Assembly (NCBI GenBank): GCA_029248185.1
Contig: JAQWJV010000035.1
Location: 1-52,161 of the forward strand
Source of the DNA: Flavobacteriaceae bacterium
Lineage (GTDB): Bacteria; Bacteroidota; Bacteroidia; Flavobacteriales; Flavobacteriaceae
Direction: 5' to 3'
Length of the DNA: 52,161 nt
In this document: piece after piece, positions 42,064 to 51,753 of the stretch
Position numbering within the stretch: position 1 is the first letter of the stretch
Layout of the letters: the number at the start of each line of letters is the position of its first letter
Program-made: the position numbers and the translations under genes
The notes under the pieces: model-generated
The model's database searches: none
The model's input: only the letters and a program-made list of their open reading frames with translations
What the model was told of the DNA's origin: nothing

Positions 42064-44652
42064 ATGGCTCGAAAACCCAAAATCGAAAGATTCAACGAAA
42101 AAGTACGCTCTAAATTCCAAATTTACAACAGCCTATTTCTTACACTCCCATTCGAAAATATCAAAGAAACTTCTCTTTTTTTACCCTTGTTTGCAGATGC
42201 TTGTAAAATGGGATATGAAGAAAATATGAAGCCTAAGGACATTGTTACTTCATTCTTCAAACGCTATTTGCCCGATTTTAATGCGGAACAACAAAAAGAT
42301 TTATTGTTTAACTTCATTCAGTATATCGAGCGCCAGGTGGTTCTTTTTGACGCCATTGAAGATGCGGGATTTTCCTATGTAAATAATATGCACGGTAGGG
42401 GAACATTACGAAATTTCAAAGAAGAAGCATCGGGAAAGCAACTCTCTGAAACCCTAACTGAGTACATCAAGCGCTTTAATGTCCGCATTGTTTTAACGGC
42501 ACATCCCACCCAGTTTTATCCAGATAATGTATTGGTAATTATTAATGAACTTTCAAGTGCGATAGCAAAAGACGATCTTGACAGTATCAAAAAACTTTTG
42601 GTTCAATTGGGAAAAACTCCTTTTTATAAAAAAGAAAAACCAACTCCCTTTGATGAAGCCTTGAGTTTAATTTGGTTTCTTGAAAATGTGTTTTATCACT
42701 CTGCAAGTACTATTTATGACTATATAGCGGAGCATATCATCGATTCCAATCAGCTAGAAAATTCAATTTTTGATTTTGGATTTTGGCCAGGAGGTGACCG
42801 GGATGGTAATCCTTTTGTAACTGCCGATATCACATTAAAAACGGCTAAGCGTTTGCAGTTTTCTGTCTTGAGAAATTATTATCGCGATTTAAGAAAATTA
42901 AAGAGAAAAATCACTTTCCCAGGTGTAGAGCATCGGGTTGCAGAACTTGAACAATTGGTTTTTAATGAATTATTCTATCCAGATCGCAATTCAAATTTTT
43001 CATTAGAGATTCTTATTTCTGAAATGCATGCTATTTTAGAAAGTGTTATAAAAGATCACAGCGGATTATATCAAGAAGAAGTCAAGAATATCATTCATAA
43101 AATGAAATTGTTTGGATTGCATTTTGCAAGTTTGGACATCCGCCAAGACTCAAGGGTTCACCATAGTGTTTTTACAGAGATCGTTTCCCATCCGGAGATC
43201 CAATCCTATGTTTCAGGGTTGCCCAAAGACTATCTTGAGCTGAGTACTGAAAAAAGATGTGAAGCCCTTTCTTTAATGAAAGGAGATGTTTCTCCTACAA
43301 TTTATCACGACGAGATCACTCAGCAAACTTTGGAGAGTATACGAGCAATGCAAAGTATACAAAAGACCAATGGAGAAAAAGGTTCCAACCGATATATCAT
43401 TAGTAACTGCCAAACGCTGGAAAATATTTTAGAGCTTTTTGCGATGTGTCGTCTCAGCGGATGGGAAAATCCTACTGTTGACTTTATTCCATTATTTGAA
43501 ACCATTCCAGACCTGGAGTCTGCTGAGGCTGTAATGGACGGGTTGTTTACAAATCCAATATACAAAGCACACTTAAAAAGCCGTAAAAATAAGCAAACTG
43601 TGATGTTAGGTTTTTCAGATGGAACTAAAGATGGGGGTTATTTTATGGCGAATTGGAGCATCTACAAGGCCAAAGAGGCCCTAAGTAGATTGGCTACTAA
43701 ATATGGTGTATCGATGGCGTTTTTTGACGGTAGAGGAGGACCACCCGCCCGAGGCGGTGGAAATACACATGAATTTTACGCTTCGATGGGAGAAACCATT
43801 CAAAGTGATGATATTCAGCTCACAATTCAAGGGCAGACTATCAGTTCCAATTTTGGTACCCTTGATTCATCACAATATAATCTAGAACAACTACTGAGTT
43901 CGGGTATAGCCAGCCAAATTTTAAACCCAGGGAAGAATAATTTGTCAGCTTCTGATCGTAAAACCATGGAAGGTATTGCGGATTACAGTTATCAAGCCTA
44001 TCAAGATTTCAAGGCACATCCCATGTTTATTCCTTATTTGGAACGTATGTCAACCTTGCCTTTTTACGCGAAAACGAATATTGGAAGTCGCCCCTCAAAA
44101 AGAGGAAAGTCCAAAGGGTTGCAATTTGAAGACTTACGAGCAATTCCCTTCGTTGGAAGTTGGAGTCAGTTAAAGCAGAACGTACCTGGATTTTTTGGTG
44201 TTGGAACATCAATCAATCATTTTGTTACTGAAGGAAAAATTGAAGACGTGAAGGAATTATACAAAAACTCTCGCTTTTTTAGAACCTTGCTTTTTAACAG
44301 TATGATGAGTTTGACTAAATCCTTTTTCCAGTTAACGGCTTACATGAGTGAAGATAAAGAGTTTGGTGCATTTTGGAATTTAATTTTCGAGGAGTATAAA
44401 CTAACAAAAGAACTTTTGTTAGAAGTTAGTGGCTTTGAATCTTTAATGGAGAATGAACCGGCAGGAAAAGCTTCAATCCGAGCGAGAGAAGAGATTGTTC
44501 AGCCTTTATTGACTATCCAGCAATTTGCTTTAATGCAGTTGCAAACGCTTCGTCAGTCGAAAGATGCAGATCCAGAGCAAATTCAGATTTTAGAAACTAT
44601 GGTAACGCGATCCCTATTTGGAAACATCAACGCCAGTAGAAATTCAGCTTAA
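42064..44652 (+). CDS. ppc: Phosphoenolpyruvate carboxylase
   Basis: The enzyme carboxylates PEP to oxaloacetate to refill the citric acid cycle. The 862-residue protein has VRIVLTAHPTQFYPDN, FGFWPGGDRDGNPFVT, the catalytic loop FFDGRGGPPARGGGNTHEFY (from about residue 553) and IGSRPSKRGKS. Two sites differ from the usual: the loop has D555 where most have histidine (FHGRGG), and the C-terminus ends RNSA instead of the common [QR]NTG. Both may be group-specific. It follows the Lrp gene and converges on aroB with a 4-base overlap. Confidence 0.94.
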   Translation: MARKPKIERFNEKVRSKFQIYNSLFLTLPFENIKETSLFLPLFADACKMGYEENMKPKDIVTSFFKRYLPDFNAEQQKDLLFNFIQYIERQVVLFDAIEDAGFSYVNNMHGRGTLRNFKEEASGKQLSETLTEYIKRFNVRIVLTAHPTQFYPDNVLVIINELSSAIAKDDLDSIKKLLVQLGKTPFYKKEKPTPFDEALSLIWFLENVFYHSASTIYDYIAEHIIDSNQLENSIFDFGFWPGGDRDGNPFVTADITLKTAKRLQFSVLRNYYRDLRKLKRKITFPGVEHRVAELEQLVFNELFYPDRNSNFSLEILISEMHAILESVIKDHSGLYQEEVKNIIHKMKLFGLHFASLDIRQDSRVHHSVFTEIVSHPEIQSYVSGLPKDYLELSTEKRCEALSLMKGDVSPTIYHDEITQQTLESIRAMQSIQKTNGEKGSNRYIISNCQTLENILELFAMCRLSGWENPTVDFIPLFETIPDLESAEAVMDGLFTNPIYKAHLKSRKNKQTVMLGFSDGTKDGGYFMANWSIYKAKEALSRLATKYGVSMAFFDGRGGPPARGGGNTHEFYASMGETIQSDDIQLTIQGQTISSNFGTLDSSQYNLEQLLSSGIASQILNPGKNNLSASDRKTMEGIADYSYQAYQDFKAHPMFIPYLERMSTLPFYAKTNIGSRPSKRGKSKGLQFEDLRAIPFVGSWSQLKQNVPGFFGVGTSINHFVTEGKIEDVKELYKNSRFFRTLLFNSMMSLTKSFFQLTAYMSEDKEFGAFWNLIFEEYKLTKELLLEVSGFESLMENEPAGKASIRAREEIVQPLLTIQQFALMQLQTLRQSKDADPEQIQILETMVTRSLFGNINASRNSA

Positions 44653-45704
44653 GCAGTAGTATAGTAATCAAAAGCTTTTTCAAAAAGGGCTTGAGGCACT
44701 TCTATATCAATAGCGGGAGTCCCTATTTTGTTTAATAAAACAAAGTTAACTCTTCCTGCTTTATTCTTTTTGTCGTGGCGTAGAAGGGCTAAAATAGCTT
44801 CTATGTCCTGTTTTGTAATTTCAGTTTTAGGATAAAAACGTTTGAAAGTTGTTTTTATATCAAGTGCCTCTTCTTGACTGAGTCCGCTGCAATGTGTTGA
44901 CAAATAAGCCTCTAAAACCATACCAATGGCAATAGCTTCCCCATGCAACAACCTTTGCTTGTCCTTTTCAACTAAAAAATAAGATTCAATTGCATGCCCT
45001 AAGGTGTGACCAAAATTTAAAATTTTTCGCAATCCTTTTTCACGAGGATCTTCCTCAACAACTTTACTTTTTACAGCGACTGAGGGTTTGATAAAAGATG
45101 ACAATACCTTTGGATTTAAATGTTCTAACGTTTTCAATTCTTCCCAGTATTTTGAATCTGCAATTAGGCCATGTTTGAGCATTTCTGCAAAACCACTTCT
45201 GACTTCTTCTTTAGGCAGTGTGGCGAGCCATTGACTGTCAATGACTACTTGTTGGGGCTCTTGTATGATGCCAATTTGATTTTTTAGAGGCCCTAAGTCG
45301 ATTCCGGTTTTTCCACCAACAGAGGCGTCTACCATAGAAAGCAGGGTAGTGGGGACGTTATAAAAATCGATACCACGCTTAAAAGTACAAGCAACAAAGC
45401 CTCCCAGGTCGGTAACTACACCACCTCCCAGATTGATCAGCACACTATCTCTGTCTGCTCCAAGCGAGGATAATTCATTCCAAAGCGATTCACAGGTGGA
45501 TAGGTTTTTGTTTTCTTCTCCCGCATCCATGACCAGTACAGCCGAGGGATCAAGTTTTGTTTGATCTAAAAAACAAGACAAACACTCCCTTTGGGTGTTG
45601 GTGTCAACTAAAATAAAAAGACTGCTATAGGCATTCTTATATAGTTGTTGGACAAGAGAGGATAAACCCTCACTACCGTATGAAATATTAACTTGGTTCT
45701 GCAT
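44649..45704 (-). CDS. aroB: 3-dehydroquinate synthase
   Basis: AroB makes 3-dehydroquinate from DAHP in the shikimate pathway. The 351-residue protein has LINLGGGVVTDLGGFVACTF and YNVPTTLLSMVDASVGGKTG (NAD and substrate binding), EMLKHGLIADSKYWE, and the zinc ligands within LNFGHTLGHAIESY and LLHGEAIAIGMV. It starts at ATG 45704 with a -7 box 16 bases upstream. No other shikimate genes are adjacent. Confidence 0.96.
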   Translation of the reverse strand: MQNQVNISYGSEGLSSLVQQLYKNAYSSLFILVDTNTQRECLSCFLDQTKLDPSAVLVMDAGEENKNLSTCESLWNELSSLGADRDSVLINLGGGVVTDLGGFVACTFKRGIDFYNVPTTLLSMVDASVGGKTGIDLGPLKNQIGIIQEPQQVVIDSQWLATLPKEEVRSGFAEMLKHGLIADSKYWEELKTLEHLNPKVLSSFIKPSVAVKSKVVEEDPREKGLRKILNFGHTLGHAIESYFLVEKDKQRLLHGEAIAIGMVLEAYLSTHCSGLSQEEALDIKTTFKRFYPKTEITKQDIEAILALLRHDKKNKAGRVNFVLLNKIGTPAIDIEVPQALFEKAFDYYTTA

Positions 45705-45719
45705 GCTGTTTCAAAAGGT

Positions 45720-45727
45720 CAAAAATA
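45720..45727 (-). promoter_or_regulatory. -7 box TATTTTTG of aroB
   Basis: A perfect match on the minus strand, 15 bases before ATG 45704. It lies in the 57-base gap after the dienelactone hydrolase gene, so aroB has its own promoter. Confidence 0.5.
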
Positions 45728-45761
45728 AGGATTTAAAAGAAAGTAATTCTTTTCGTGAAAA

Positions 45762-46550
45762 TTAAAGGAAGGAAAGGATCCTTTTCAATCGGGCTAAACC
45801 TTCGTTTCTTGCTTTTTTATTGGCTTCAGATGTGTTCTCTTCCTCTCCAGCACGAAAAAATCCATGTCCTGCTCCTTCATAGATAACCGCTTCAAAAGTG
45901 TTTGAATTGTCTTGCATAGCAGCTTGACTGGATGGAATAGTAGCATTCACACGATTATCATTTCCACCATAAAAGCCATAAATGGGGATTTGAATGTTTT
46001 GGTATGCTGAGGTCGCTTTAGGTCCTGTACCATAACACACAATAGCGGTTTCAATTTCATTAGACTGAGTAGCAAACAGGAACGACTGACTTCCTCCCCA
46101 ACAAAAACCAATGACAGCTACTTTACCATTGGCTGCGGGAATTGTTTTAGCGAAAGCAACGCTTGCCTCCAAGGTTGCTTTAATTTGATTGGGGTCTAAA
46201 CCGTAAATCGCCGTTCGGGCTAAATCAGAATTCTCATAGTCAGAAGTTCCACCCCCATTGGAAGCAGTACCTGAAAGAAAATCTGGGGCAAGAACGATAT
46301 ATCCCATTTCAGCAATTTGGTCTGCCATGGAACGTGCCCAATCATTGAGGCCTCGATTTTCGTGAATAACAATGACTACAGCTACTTTTTCTGAAACTTC
46401 AGGATAAACTAAAAAGCTTTTAACTGCTTGATTTTGAGCACTAAAAGTTACCCATTCGTGATGTCTTGGCGAATTCTCAAGACGATCCAAAGGAGATTGA
46501 CTCCATCCCAAGGTGCTCATTAAAACAATTAATACAACTAGTTTTTTCAT
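45762..46550 (-). CDS. Secreted dienelactone hydrolase family protein
   Basis: The 262-residue protein has a signal peptide (MKKLVVLIVLMSTLGWSQ) and the alpha/beta-hydrolase fold of PF01738. The nucleophile is a cysteine in VIGFCWGGSQSF, the acid lies in YGGNDNRVNATIP and the histidine in YEGAGHGFFRAGEE. The motif VIHENRGLNDW is typical. It is probably periplasmic; the ester or lactone substrate is unknown. It lies 49 bases downstream of smpB. Confidence 0.88.
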   Translation of the reverse strand: MKKLVVLIVLMSTLGWSQSPLDRLENSPRHHEWVTFSAQNQAVKSFLVYPEVSEKVAVVIVIHENRGLNDWARSMADQIAEMGYIVLAPDFLSGTASNGGGTSDYENSDLARTAIYGLDPNQIKATLEASVAFAKTIPAANGKVAVIGFCWGGSQSFLFATQSNEIETAIVCYGTGPKATSAYQNIQIPIYGFYGGNDNRVNATIPSSQAAMQDNSNTFEAVIYEGAGHGFFRAGEEENTSEANKKARNEGLARLKRILSFL

Positions 46551-46599
46551 GAGATTAATTTTAGTTAAAGAATATTTAATAGTGGTAGGAAAACATGGA

Positions 46600-47064
46600 T
46601 TATTGTCTTCGAAAGTTCTTTTTTATCCGATCTAAGTTTACTTTGTTGTCCCGATCCTTTATAGTTTCTCTTTTATCGTAGAGTTTTTTACCTTTAGCTA
46701 GAGCGATTCTGAGTTTAGCAAAACCATCATCGTTAATAAACAAACGAAGGGGGACGATTGTAAGACCACTATTTTTAACTTCTTTATATAATTTTTTAAG
46801 CTCTTTTTTATTGAGTAAAAGTTTTCGTTGGGCTTTTGGGCGATGATTGAATCGGGTGCCAAAGGCATATTCTTCGATATGCATATTAACAGTAAATAAT
46901 TCGCCACGCTCACTAAACTCACAAAAACTTTCGGTAATGGAAGCCTTACTATTTCTGATGGATTTGATTTCTGTACCCGTGAGTACAATACCTGCGGTGT
47001 ACTCTTCAATGAGTTCATATTCAAAACGCGCCCGTTTATTTTTTATGTTAATATTATTTTGCAC
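46600..47064 (-). CDS. smpB: SsrA-binding protein SmpB
   Basis: SmpB binds tmRNA and delivers it to stalled ribosomes for trans-translation. The 154-residue protein has [40 protein letters not shown] and the basic tail [16 protein letters not shown]...RIKKNFRRQ. It starts with GTG at 47064. A perfect -7 box ends only 5 bases before it, so the mRNA is probably leaderless. The ssrA gene itself is not in the window. Confidence 0.96.
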   Translation of the reverse strand: MQNNINIKNKRARFEYELIEEYTAGIVLTGTEIKSIRNSKASITESFCEFSERGELFTVNMHIEEYAFGTRFNHRPKAQRKLLLNKKELKKLYKEVKNSGLTIVPLRLFINDDGFAKLRIALAKGKKLYDKRETIKDRDNKVNLDRIKKNFRRQ

Positions 47065-47068
47065 AATG

Positions 47069-47076
47069 CAAAGGTA
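47069..47076 (-). promoter_or_regulatory. -7 box TACCTTTG of smpB
   Basis: A perfect match on the minus strand between the clpB stop (47085) and the smpB GTG (47064). The last G is 5 bases before the start codon, so transcription would begin at about the first base of the coding region. Confidence 0.55.
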
Positions 47077-47084
47077 CTACATAT

Positions 47085-49685
47085 CTAATTTGATACCTCG
47101 TTACTGTTTCTGAAAATAAAGTCTGATTCTAAATAATCCAGGCTTATCTCTTCCTCTTTAGAAATGGATCCCTCTAAAAGGGCTTTACTCAAGGGATTTA
47201 GCACATGTTGTTGAAGCGTTCGTTTCACGGGTCGCCCTCCATATTGTGGATCAAATCCTAAAAGAGCCAATTGACTAATGGCTTTTTCGGTTGTATTAAG
47301 CACAATTTCTTGAGCGTTGAGTCGCTTTGCGATTTGATTCAATTGAAGTTTAACGATTTTTTGAATTTCTTTTTGTGTGAGGGGAGAAAAAAGGCCGATA
47401 TCATCGATTCGATTTAAAAATTCAGGACGTACTTGTTTTCGAAGCAATTCCATCACTTTTACTTTAGCGACTGCTTCTGCCGTTTCAAATTTTTCATTTT
47501 CTTCAAATGCGGCTTGTATTTCATAGCTTCCCATATTACTGGTCATGATGATAATACTATTCTTAAAATCAGCAAGACGACCTTTGTTGTCAGTTAGTCT
47601 TCCTTCATCTAAAACTTGTAGCAACACATTAAAGGTGTCGGGATGGGCTTTTTCAATTTCATCAAATAAAATAACGGAGTAGGGTTTACGGCGTACGGCC
47701 TCAGTCAGCTGCCCCCCTTCGTCATATCCCACGTAGCCGGGAGGTGCTCCAACCAAACGACTTACAGCATGTCGCTCCTGGTATTCGCTCATATCAATGC
47801 GAGTCATGCTATTTTCATCATCAAAGAGAACTTCAGCCAAGGCTTTGGCTAATTCTGTTTTTCCAACACCGGTGGTCCCAAGGAAGAGAAAGCTTCCCAC
47901 GGGACGGTTCTGATCTTGTAAGCCTGCACGAGAGCGACGAATGGCATCACTGACCGCAATCACAGCTTCTTCTTGCCCCACCAAGCGTTGGTGTAATTGG
48001 TTTTCTAATTGCAGGAGTTTATTCTTATCGGTCTGTAGCATTTTACTCACGGGGATTCCCGTCCATTTGGCAACTACTTCTGCAATATCATCAAAGGTGA
48101 CTTCCTCTTTGATTAAGACTTCTCCACTTTGAGCATCGGAAATTTCTTTTTGCAATTGTTCAATTTGACGCTCAACTTCCTGCAATTTGCCATAGCGGAT
48201 TTCTGCCACCCTACCATAATCCCCGTCTCGTTCGGCACGGTCGGCTTGTGATTTGAGATTTTCTATTTCAAGTTTGGTTTGCTGAACGGCATCGATCTTT
48301 TCTTTTTCTTGACTCCAGCGTGCAAAAAGGGTGTTTCGATTTTCTTTTAATTCGCTTAGTTCTTTAGTGAGTTGCTTGATTTTACCCTCTTCTTTCTCTC
48401 TCCTTATGGCGACCAGCTCAATTTCTATTTGACGAATTTTACGATCTAAAGCATCGAGTTCTTCGGGCTTGGAGTTGATTTCCATTCGCAGTTTGGCTGC
48501 GGCCTCATCCATTAAATCAATGGCCTTATCAGGTAAAAAACGATTGGTAATGTATCGATTGGAAAGGGTTACAGCCCCAATAATTGCATCGTCTTTGATC
48601 CGTACTTTATGATGGGTTTCATATTTGTCTTTGATACCTCGTAAAATGGAGATCGCACTTTCTGTATCGGGTTCCTCCACAATTACTTTCTGAAAACGGC
48701 GTTCGAGGGCTTTATCTTTTTCAAAATACTTTTGGTATTCATCTAGGGTAGTGGCTCCAATGGCACGAAGTTCCCCACGTGCTAAGGCCGGTTTCAGGAT
48801 ATTGGCAGCATCCATTGCTCCTTCTCCTGCTCCCGCTCCTACAAGGGTATGAATTTCATCGACAAATAAAACCAAATCACCATCGCTTTGCGTCACTTCT
48901 TTAATTACACTTTTGAGACGCTCTTCAAATTCTCCCTTGTATTTCGCCCCAGCAATTAAAGCACCCATATCGAGCGCATAAATGCGTTTATCTTTCAAGT
49001 TTTCAGGAACATCACCTTCAATGATTCGGTGGGCTAAACCTTCTGCAATTGCCGTTTTTCCTGTCCCAGGTTCTCCAACTAAAATGGGGTTGTTTTTTGT
49101 TCGACGGCTGAGAATTTGTAATAACCGTCTGATCTCTTCATCTCTACCGATCACAGGGTCTAACTTGCCTTCCTCTGCCAATTGATTTAAGTTATTCGCA
49201 TATTTTTCAAGAGCATTAAAGTTTTTTTCAGCTGAGGCGGATGTTATTTTTTCTCCTTTTCGCAATTCTTGAATGGCTGCCACTAGGTCTTTTTTGCTTA
49301 ATCCTTGATCTTTTAACATCCTTCCAACTTTACTGTTGGATTCAAAAAGAGCTACAAAAAGATGCTCAGTTGCCACGTACTCATCTTTTTGTTTTTTTGC
49401 GACGTTTACAGCACTCAATAAGGTTTGTGAGGCTTTAGGTGAAAATTGTAGTTGTCCTCCTTCTGCTTTTGGAAAGCTCTTCAGGATACTTATATTGAGT
49501 TGCTTGACGAGATCAAAGTTGATTTGAAGCTTCTTGAATAAGTAGGGGAGTACATTGTCATCTACTTCCAAGAGGGCTTGAAAGAGGTGTTCATTTTCAA
49601 TTTGTTGATGGCCATGTTCCAATGCGAGTTGCTGGGCGGCTTGCACAACTTCTTGTGATTTTAAGGTAAGATTATTCAGATTCAT
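47085..49685 (-). CDS. clpB: ATP-dependent disaggregase ClpB
   Basis: ClpB works with DnaK to pull apart protein aggregates. The 866-residue protein has the N-domain (1-145), AAA+ module 1 with Walker [15 protein letters not shown] and Walker [21 protein letters not shown], a long middle coiled coil (about 400-525, from [20 protein letters not shown]), and module 2 with [15 protein letters not shown] and [14 protein letters not shown]. Length is usual. Unlike most genes in this window it has no TAnnTTTG box upstream but a set of TGTCATT repeats, fitting heat-shock-type control (inference). Confidence 0.97.
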   Translation of the reverse strand: MNLNNLTLKSQEVVQAAQQLALEHGHQQIENEHLFQALLEVDDNVLPYLFKKLQINFDLVKQLNISILKSFPKAEGGQLQFSPKASQTLLSAVNVAKKQKDEYVATEHLFVALFESNSKVGRMLKDQGLSKKDLVAAIQELRKGEKITSASAEKNFNALEKYANNLNQLAEEGKLDPVIGRDEEIRRLLQILSRRTKNNPILVGEPGTGKTAIAEGLAHRIIEGDVPENLKDKRIYALDMGALIAGAKYKGEFEERLKSVIKEVTQSDGDLVLFVDEIHTLVGAGAGEGAMDAANILKPALARGELRAIGATTLDEYQKYFEKDKALERRFQKVIVEEPDTESAISILRGIKDKYETHHKVRIKDDAIIGAVTLSNRYITNRFLPDKAIDLMDEAAAKLRMEINSKPEELDALDRKIRQIEIELVAIRREKEEGKIKQLTKELSELKENRNTLFARWSQEKEKIDAVQQTKLEIENLKSQADRAERDGDYGRVAEIRYGKLQEVERQIEQLQKEISDAQSGEVLIKEEVTFDDIAEVVAKWTGIPVSKMLQTDKNKLLQLENQLHQRLVGQEEAVIAVSDAIRRSRAGLQDQNRPVGSFLFLGTTGVGKTELAKALAEVLFDDENSMTRIDMSEYQERHAVSRLVGAPPGYVGYDEGGQLTEAVRRKPYSVILFDEIEKAHPDTFNVLLQVLDEGRLTDNKGRLADFKNSIIIMTSNMGSYEIQAAFEENEKFETAEAVAKVKVMELLRKQVRPEFLNRIDDIGLFSPLTQKEIQKIVKLQLNQIAKRLNAQEIVLNTTEKAISQLALLGFDPQYGGRPVKRTLQQHVLNPLSKALLEGSISKEEEISLDYLESDFIFRNSNEVSN

Positions 49686-49730
49686 AATATTTTTTTCTTT
49701 AGTCTATCAAAAGCTATTCCACTGACAATC

Positions 49731-49749
49731 AAATGACTGTATGTCATTT
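49731..49749. promoter_or_regulatory. Inverted repeat A upstream of clpB
   Basis: AAATGAC (49731-49737) and GTCATTT (49743-49749) form a perfect 7-base inverted repeat around TGTAT. A further TGAC lies 11 bases to the left (49723-49726), in phase with one helical turn. It lies 45-65 bases before the clpB ATG and could be a repressor or activator site. Confidence 0.45.
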
Positions 49750-49763
49750 CAAGAGGGGTTTTT

Positions 49764-49803
49764 AATGTCATTCTGTCCGTATGCTTTCCAAAAAAATGAC
49801 ATT
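49764..49803. promoter_or_regulatory. Inverted repeat B upstream of clpB
   Basis: AATGTCATT (49764-49772) and AATGACATT (49795-49803) are perfect 9-base inverted copies 22 bases apart. They share the TGTCATT core with repeat A. The left arm continues as TGTCATTCTGTC (49766-49777), a pattern with a second GTC half-site. Confidence 0.45.
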
Positions 49804-49843
49804 TTATCTTGGTGTATTTATGGAGAAGCAGTCTTAGAAGTTA

Positions 49844-49851
49844 TATCTTTG
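49844..49851 (+). promoter_or_regulatory. -7 box TATCTTTG of the DUF6428 gene
   Basis: A perfect match 15 bases before ATG 49867. It is on the opposite strand from clpB, so the repeats at 49731-49803 lie between the two divergent genes. Confidence 0.5.
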
Positions 49852-49866
49852 TAAAAAATAAAGATT

Positions 49867-50331
49867 ATGTTACTCTCCGAATTTTTATCTGCCTTACGCC
49901 AAGTTTCTGAATTTCGTTTTCAACAACCCAATGGGGACTTTGTTCCCAATCATTTTCATATTACTGAAGTGGGAAGGGTGCACAAACATTTTATTGATTG
50001 TGGAGGGACAGAACGAAAAGAGAGCGTCGTTAATTTTCAGCTCTGGAGTTCCGATGACGTTCAGCATCGTTTAAGCCCACAAAAAGTAATTCAAATTATC
50101 AACTTGTCTCAAGAGCGTATCGGTATTTTGGATGAGGAAATTGAAGTAGAATACCAAGGGGAAACCATTGGAAAGTATGGTTTAAGTTTTGATGGCATTA
50201 ATTTTCAGTTAATAACCAAAGCAACAGACTGTTTGGCAAGAGCGCAGTGTGGTGTTCCAGAAACGAAGTCGAAGTCAGTGATTGCAAGCAAGGAAAGCAA
50301 TTCTTGTGATCCAGGGAGTGGATGTTGTTGA
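49867..50331 (+). CDS. DUF6428 family protein with cysteine-rich tail
   Basis: The 154-residue protein fits the DUF6428 family: FRFQQPNGDFVPNHFHITEV, RVHKHFIDCGGTERKESVVN, FQLWSSDDVQHRLSPQKVIQ and EIEVEYQGETIGKYGL. Histidines and a cysteine (NHFH, HKHFIDC) could bind metal. The C-terminus is a low-complexity tail that ends CDPGSGCC, a likely thiol metal-binding site. I recall relatives encoded beside arsR and other arsenic-resistance genes; here no such gene is adjacent. Function is unknown. Confidence 0.72.
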   Translation: MLLSEFLSALRQVSEFRFQQPNGDFVPNHFHITEVGRVHKHFIDCGGTERKESVVNFQLWSSDDVQHRLSPQKVIQIINLSQERIGILDEEIEVEYQGETIGKYGLSFDGINFQLITKATDCLARAQCGVPETKSKSVIASKESNSCDPGSGCC

Positions 50332-50393
50332 TTTCCTTTTAATAAAATCATTTTATCGGTCTTTTTATCTGCCTTAAATCAGGGGGATTTGTC

Positions 50394-50401
50394 TATTTTT
50401 G
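50394..50401 (+). promoter_or_regulatory. -7 box TATTTTTG of glyA
   Basis: A perfect match 18 bases before ATG 50420. It overlaps the in-frame TTG at 50399 and so rules that codon out as the start. Confidence 0.55.
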
Positions 50402-50419
50402 TGCTTTAAATTTTTGACT

Positions 50420-51694
50420 ATGCAAAGAGACACCGCTATATTTGATTTAATCCAGCAAGAAGAACAACGCCAACGCAATGGTATTGAATTAATTGCTTCT
50501 GAAAATTTTACCAGTCCTGCTGTCATGGAGTCTACGGGTTCTGTTTTAACCAACAAATACGCCGAAGGCTATCCAGGGAAGCGCTATTATGGCGGCTGTG
50601 AAGTGGTTGACCAAATAGAGCAATTGGCCATAGATCGCGCAAAAGAATTGTTTGGAGCGGCATATGCTAATGTACAACCCCATTCGGGTTCTCAAGCAAA
50701 TACCGCTGTTTTTCATGCTTTTATTAAGCCCGGAGATAAGATTCTAGGTTTTGACCTTTCCCATGGTGGACATTTAACCCATGGTTCTCCCGTTAATTTT
50801 TCAGGACGTTTGTACCAAGCCCATTTTTACGGAGTAGAGGAGTCCACAGGATTGTTGAATTATGACAATATTAGAGCGATTGCCAAAGAAGTACAACCCA
50901 AGATGATCATTGCAGGGGCTTCTGCATATTCTCGTGATATTAATTTTGAGAAGTTTAGAGAGATTGCAGATGAAGTAGGTGCCTTTTTATTGGCTGATAT
51001 TTCCCATCCCTCTGGGATGATCGCGACTGGATTGCTCAGCAACCCAATGCCGCATTGCCATGTAGTGACAACAACTACCCACAAAACCTTACGCGGACCC
51101 AGAGGTGGGCTTATCCTGATGGGACAAGATTTTGATAATCCATTTGGAATGACACTCAAAAATGGAACGCCCCAAAAAATGTCACACTTATTGAATATGG
51201 CTGTTTTCCCCGGAAACCAAGGTGGACCCTTAGAGCATGTGATTGCCGCCAAAGCCATTGCCTTTCAAGAAGCGATTCAACCTTCGTTTAAAGTCTATAT
51301 GCAGCAAGTGCAGAAAAATGCACAAGCGATGGCAGCGGCTTTTGTTGCCAAAGGATATCATTTGATTTCAGAGGGAACAGACAACCATATGATGTTAATT
51401 GATTTACGCAACAAAGATATAAGCGGAAAAGCAGCAGAGCAGGCACTGGTAAAAGCAGAAATTACTGCCAACAAAAATATGGTTCCTTTTGATGACAAAT
51501 CTCCCTTTGTAACTTCAGGAATACGAGTGGGAACGGCAGCGATTACCACAAGAGGCTTAAAAGAAACTGATATGGCGGGTATAGTAGATTTGATTGACGA
51601 AGTGATTCAAAATCATGAAGATGCCACTGTACTTGAGGCCGTAGGAGCTAAAGTACATGCCTTGATGGACGGGCGAGAGTTGTTCTATTATTAG
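50420..51694 (+). CDS. glyA: Serine hydroxymethyltransferase
   Basis: GlyA moves the C1 unit of serine to tetrahydrofolate, giving glycine. The 424-residue PLP enzyme has [36 protein letters not shown], the PLP lysine in [18 protein letters not shown], and [23 protein letters not shown] 50420 ([18 protein letters not shown]) is set by the upstream -7 box. Functionally it links to serC/serA (serine supply) and folE (folate) in this window, though they are not in one operon. Confidence 0.97.
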   Translation: MQRDTAIFDLIQQEEQRQRNGIELIASENFTSPAVMESTGSVLTNKYAEGYPGKRYYGGCEVVDQIEQLAIDRAKELFGAAYANVQPHSGSQANTAVFHAFIKPGDKILGFDLSHGGHLTHGSPVNFSGRLYQAHFYGVEESTGLLNYDNIRAIAKEVQPKMIIAGASAYSRDINFEKFREIADEVGAFLLADISHPSGMIATGLLSNPMPHCHVVTTTTHKTLRGPRGGLILMGQDFDNPFGMTLKNGTPQKMSHLLNMAVFPGNQGGPLEHVIAAKAIAFQEAIQPSFKVYMQQVQKNAQAMAAAFVAKGYHLISEGTDNHMMLIDLRNKDISGKAAEQALVKAEITANKNMVPFDDKSPFVTSGIRVGTAAITTRGLKETDMAGIVDLIDEVIQNHEDATVLEAVGAKVHALMDGRELFYY

Positions 51695-51753
51695 GGACGA
51701 AGGGTTGGTATATGAGCCGTTTTCTTGAGGGCATGGCTTGTTTAGGTTGTTAG

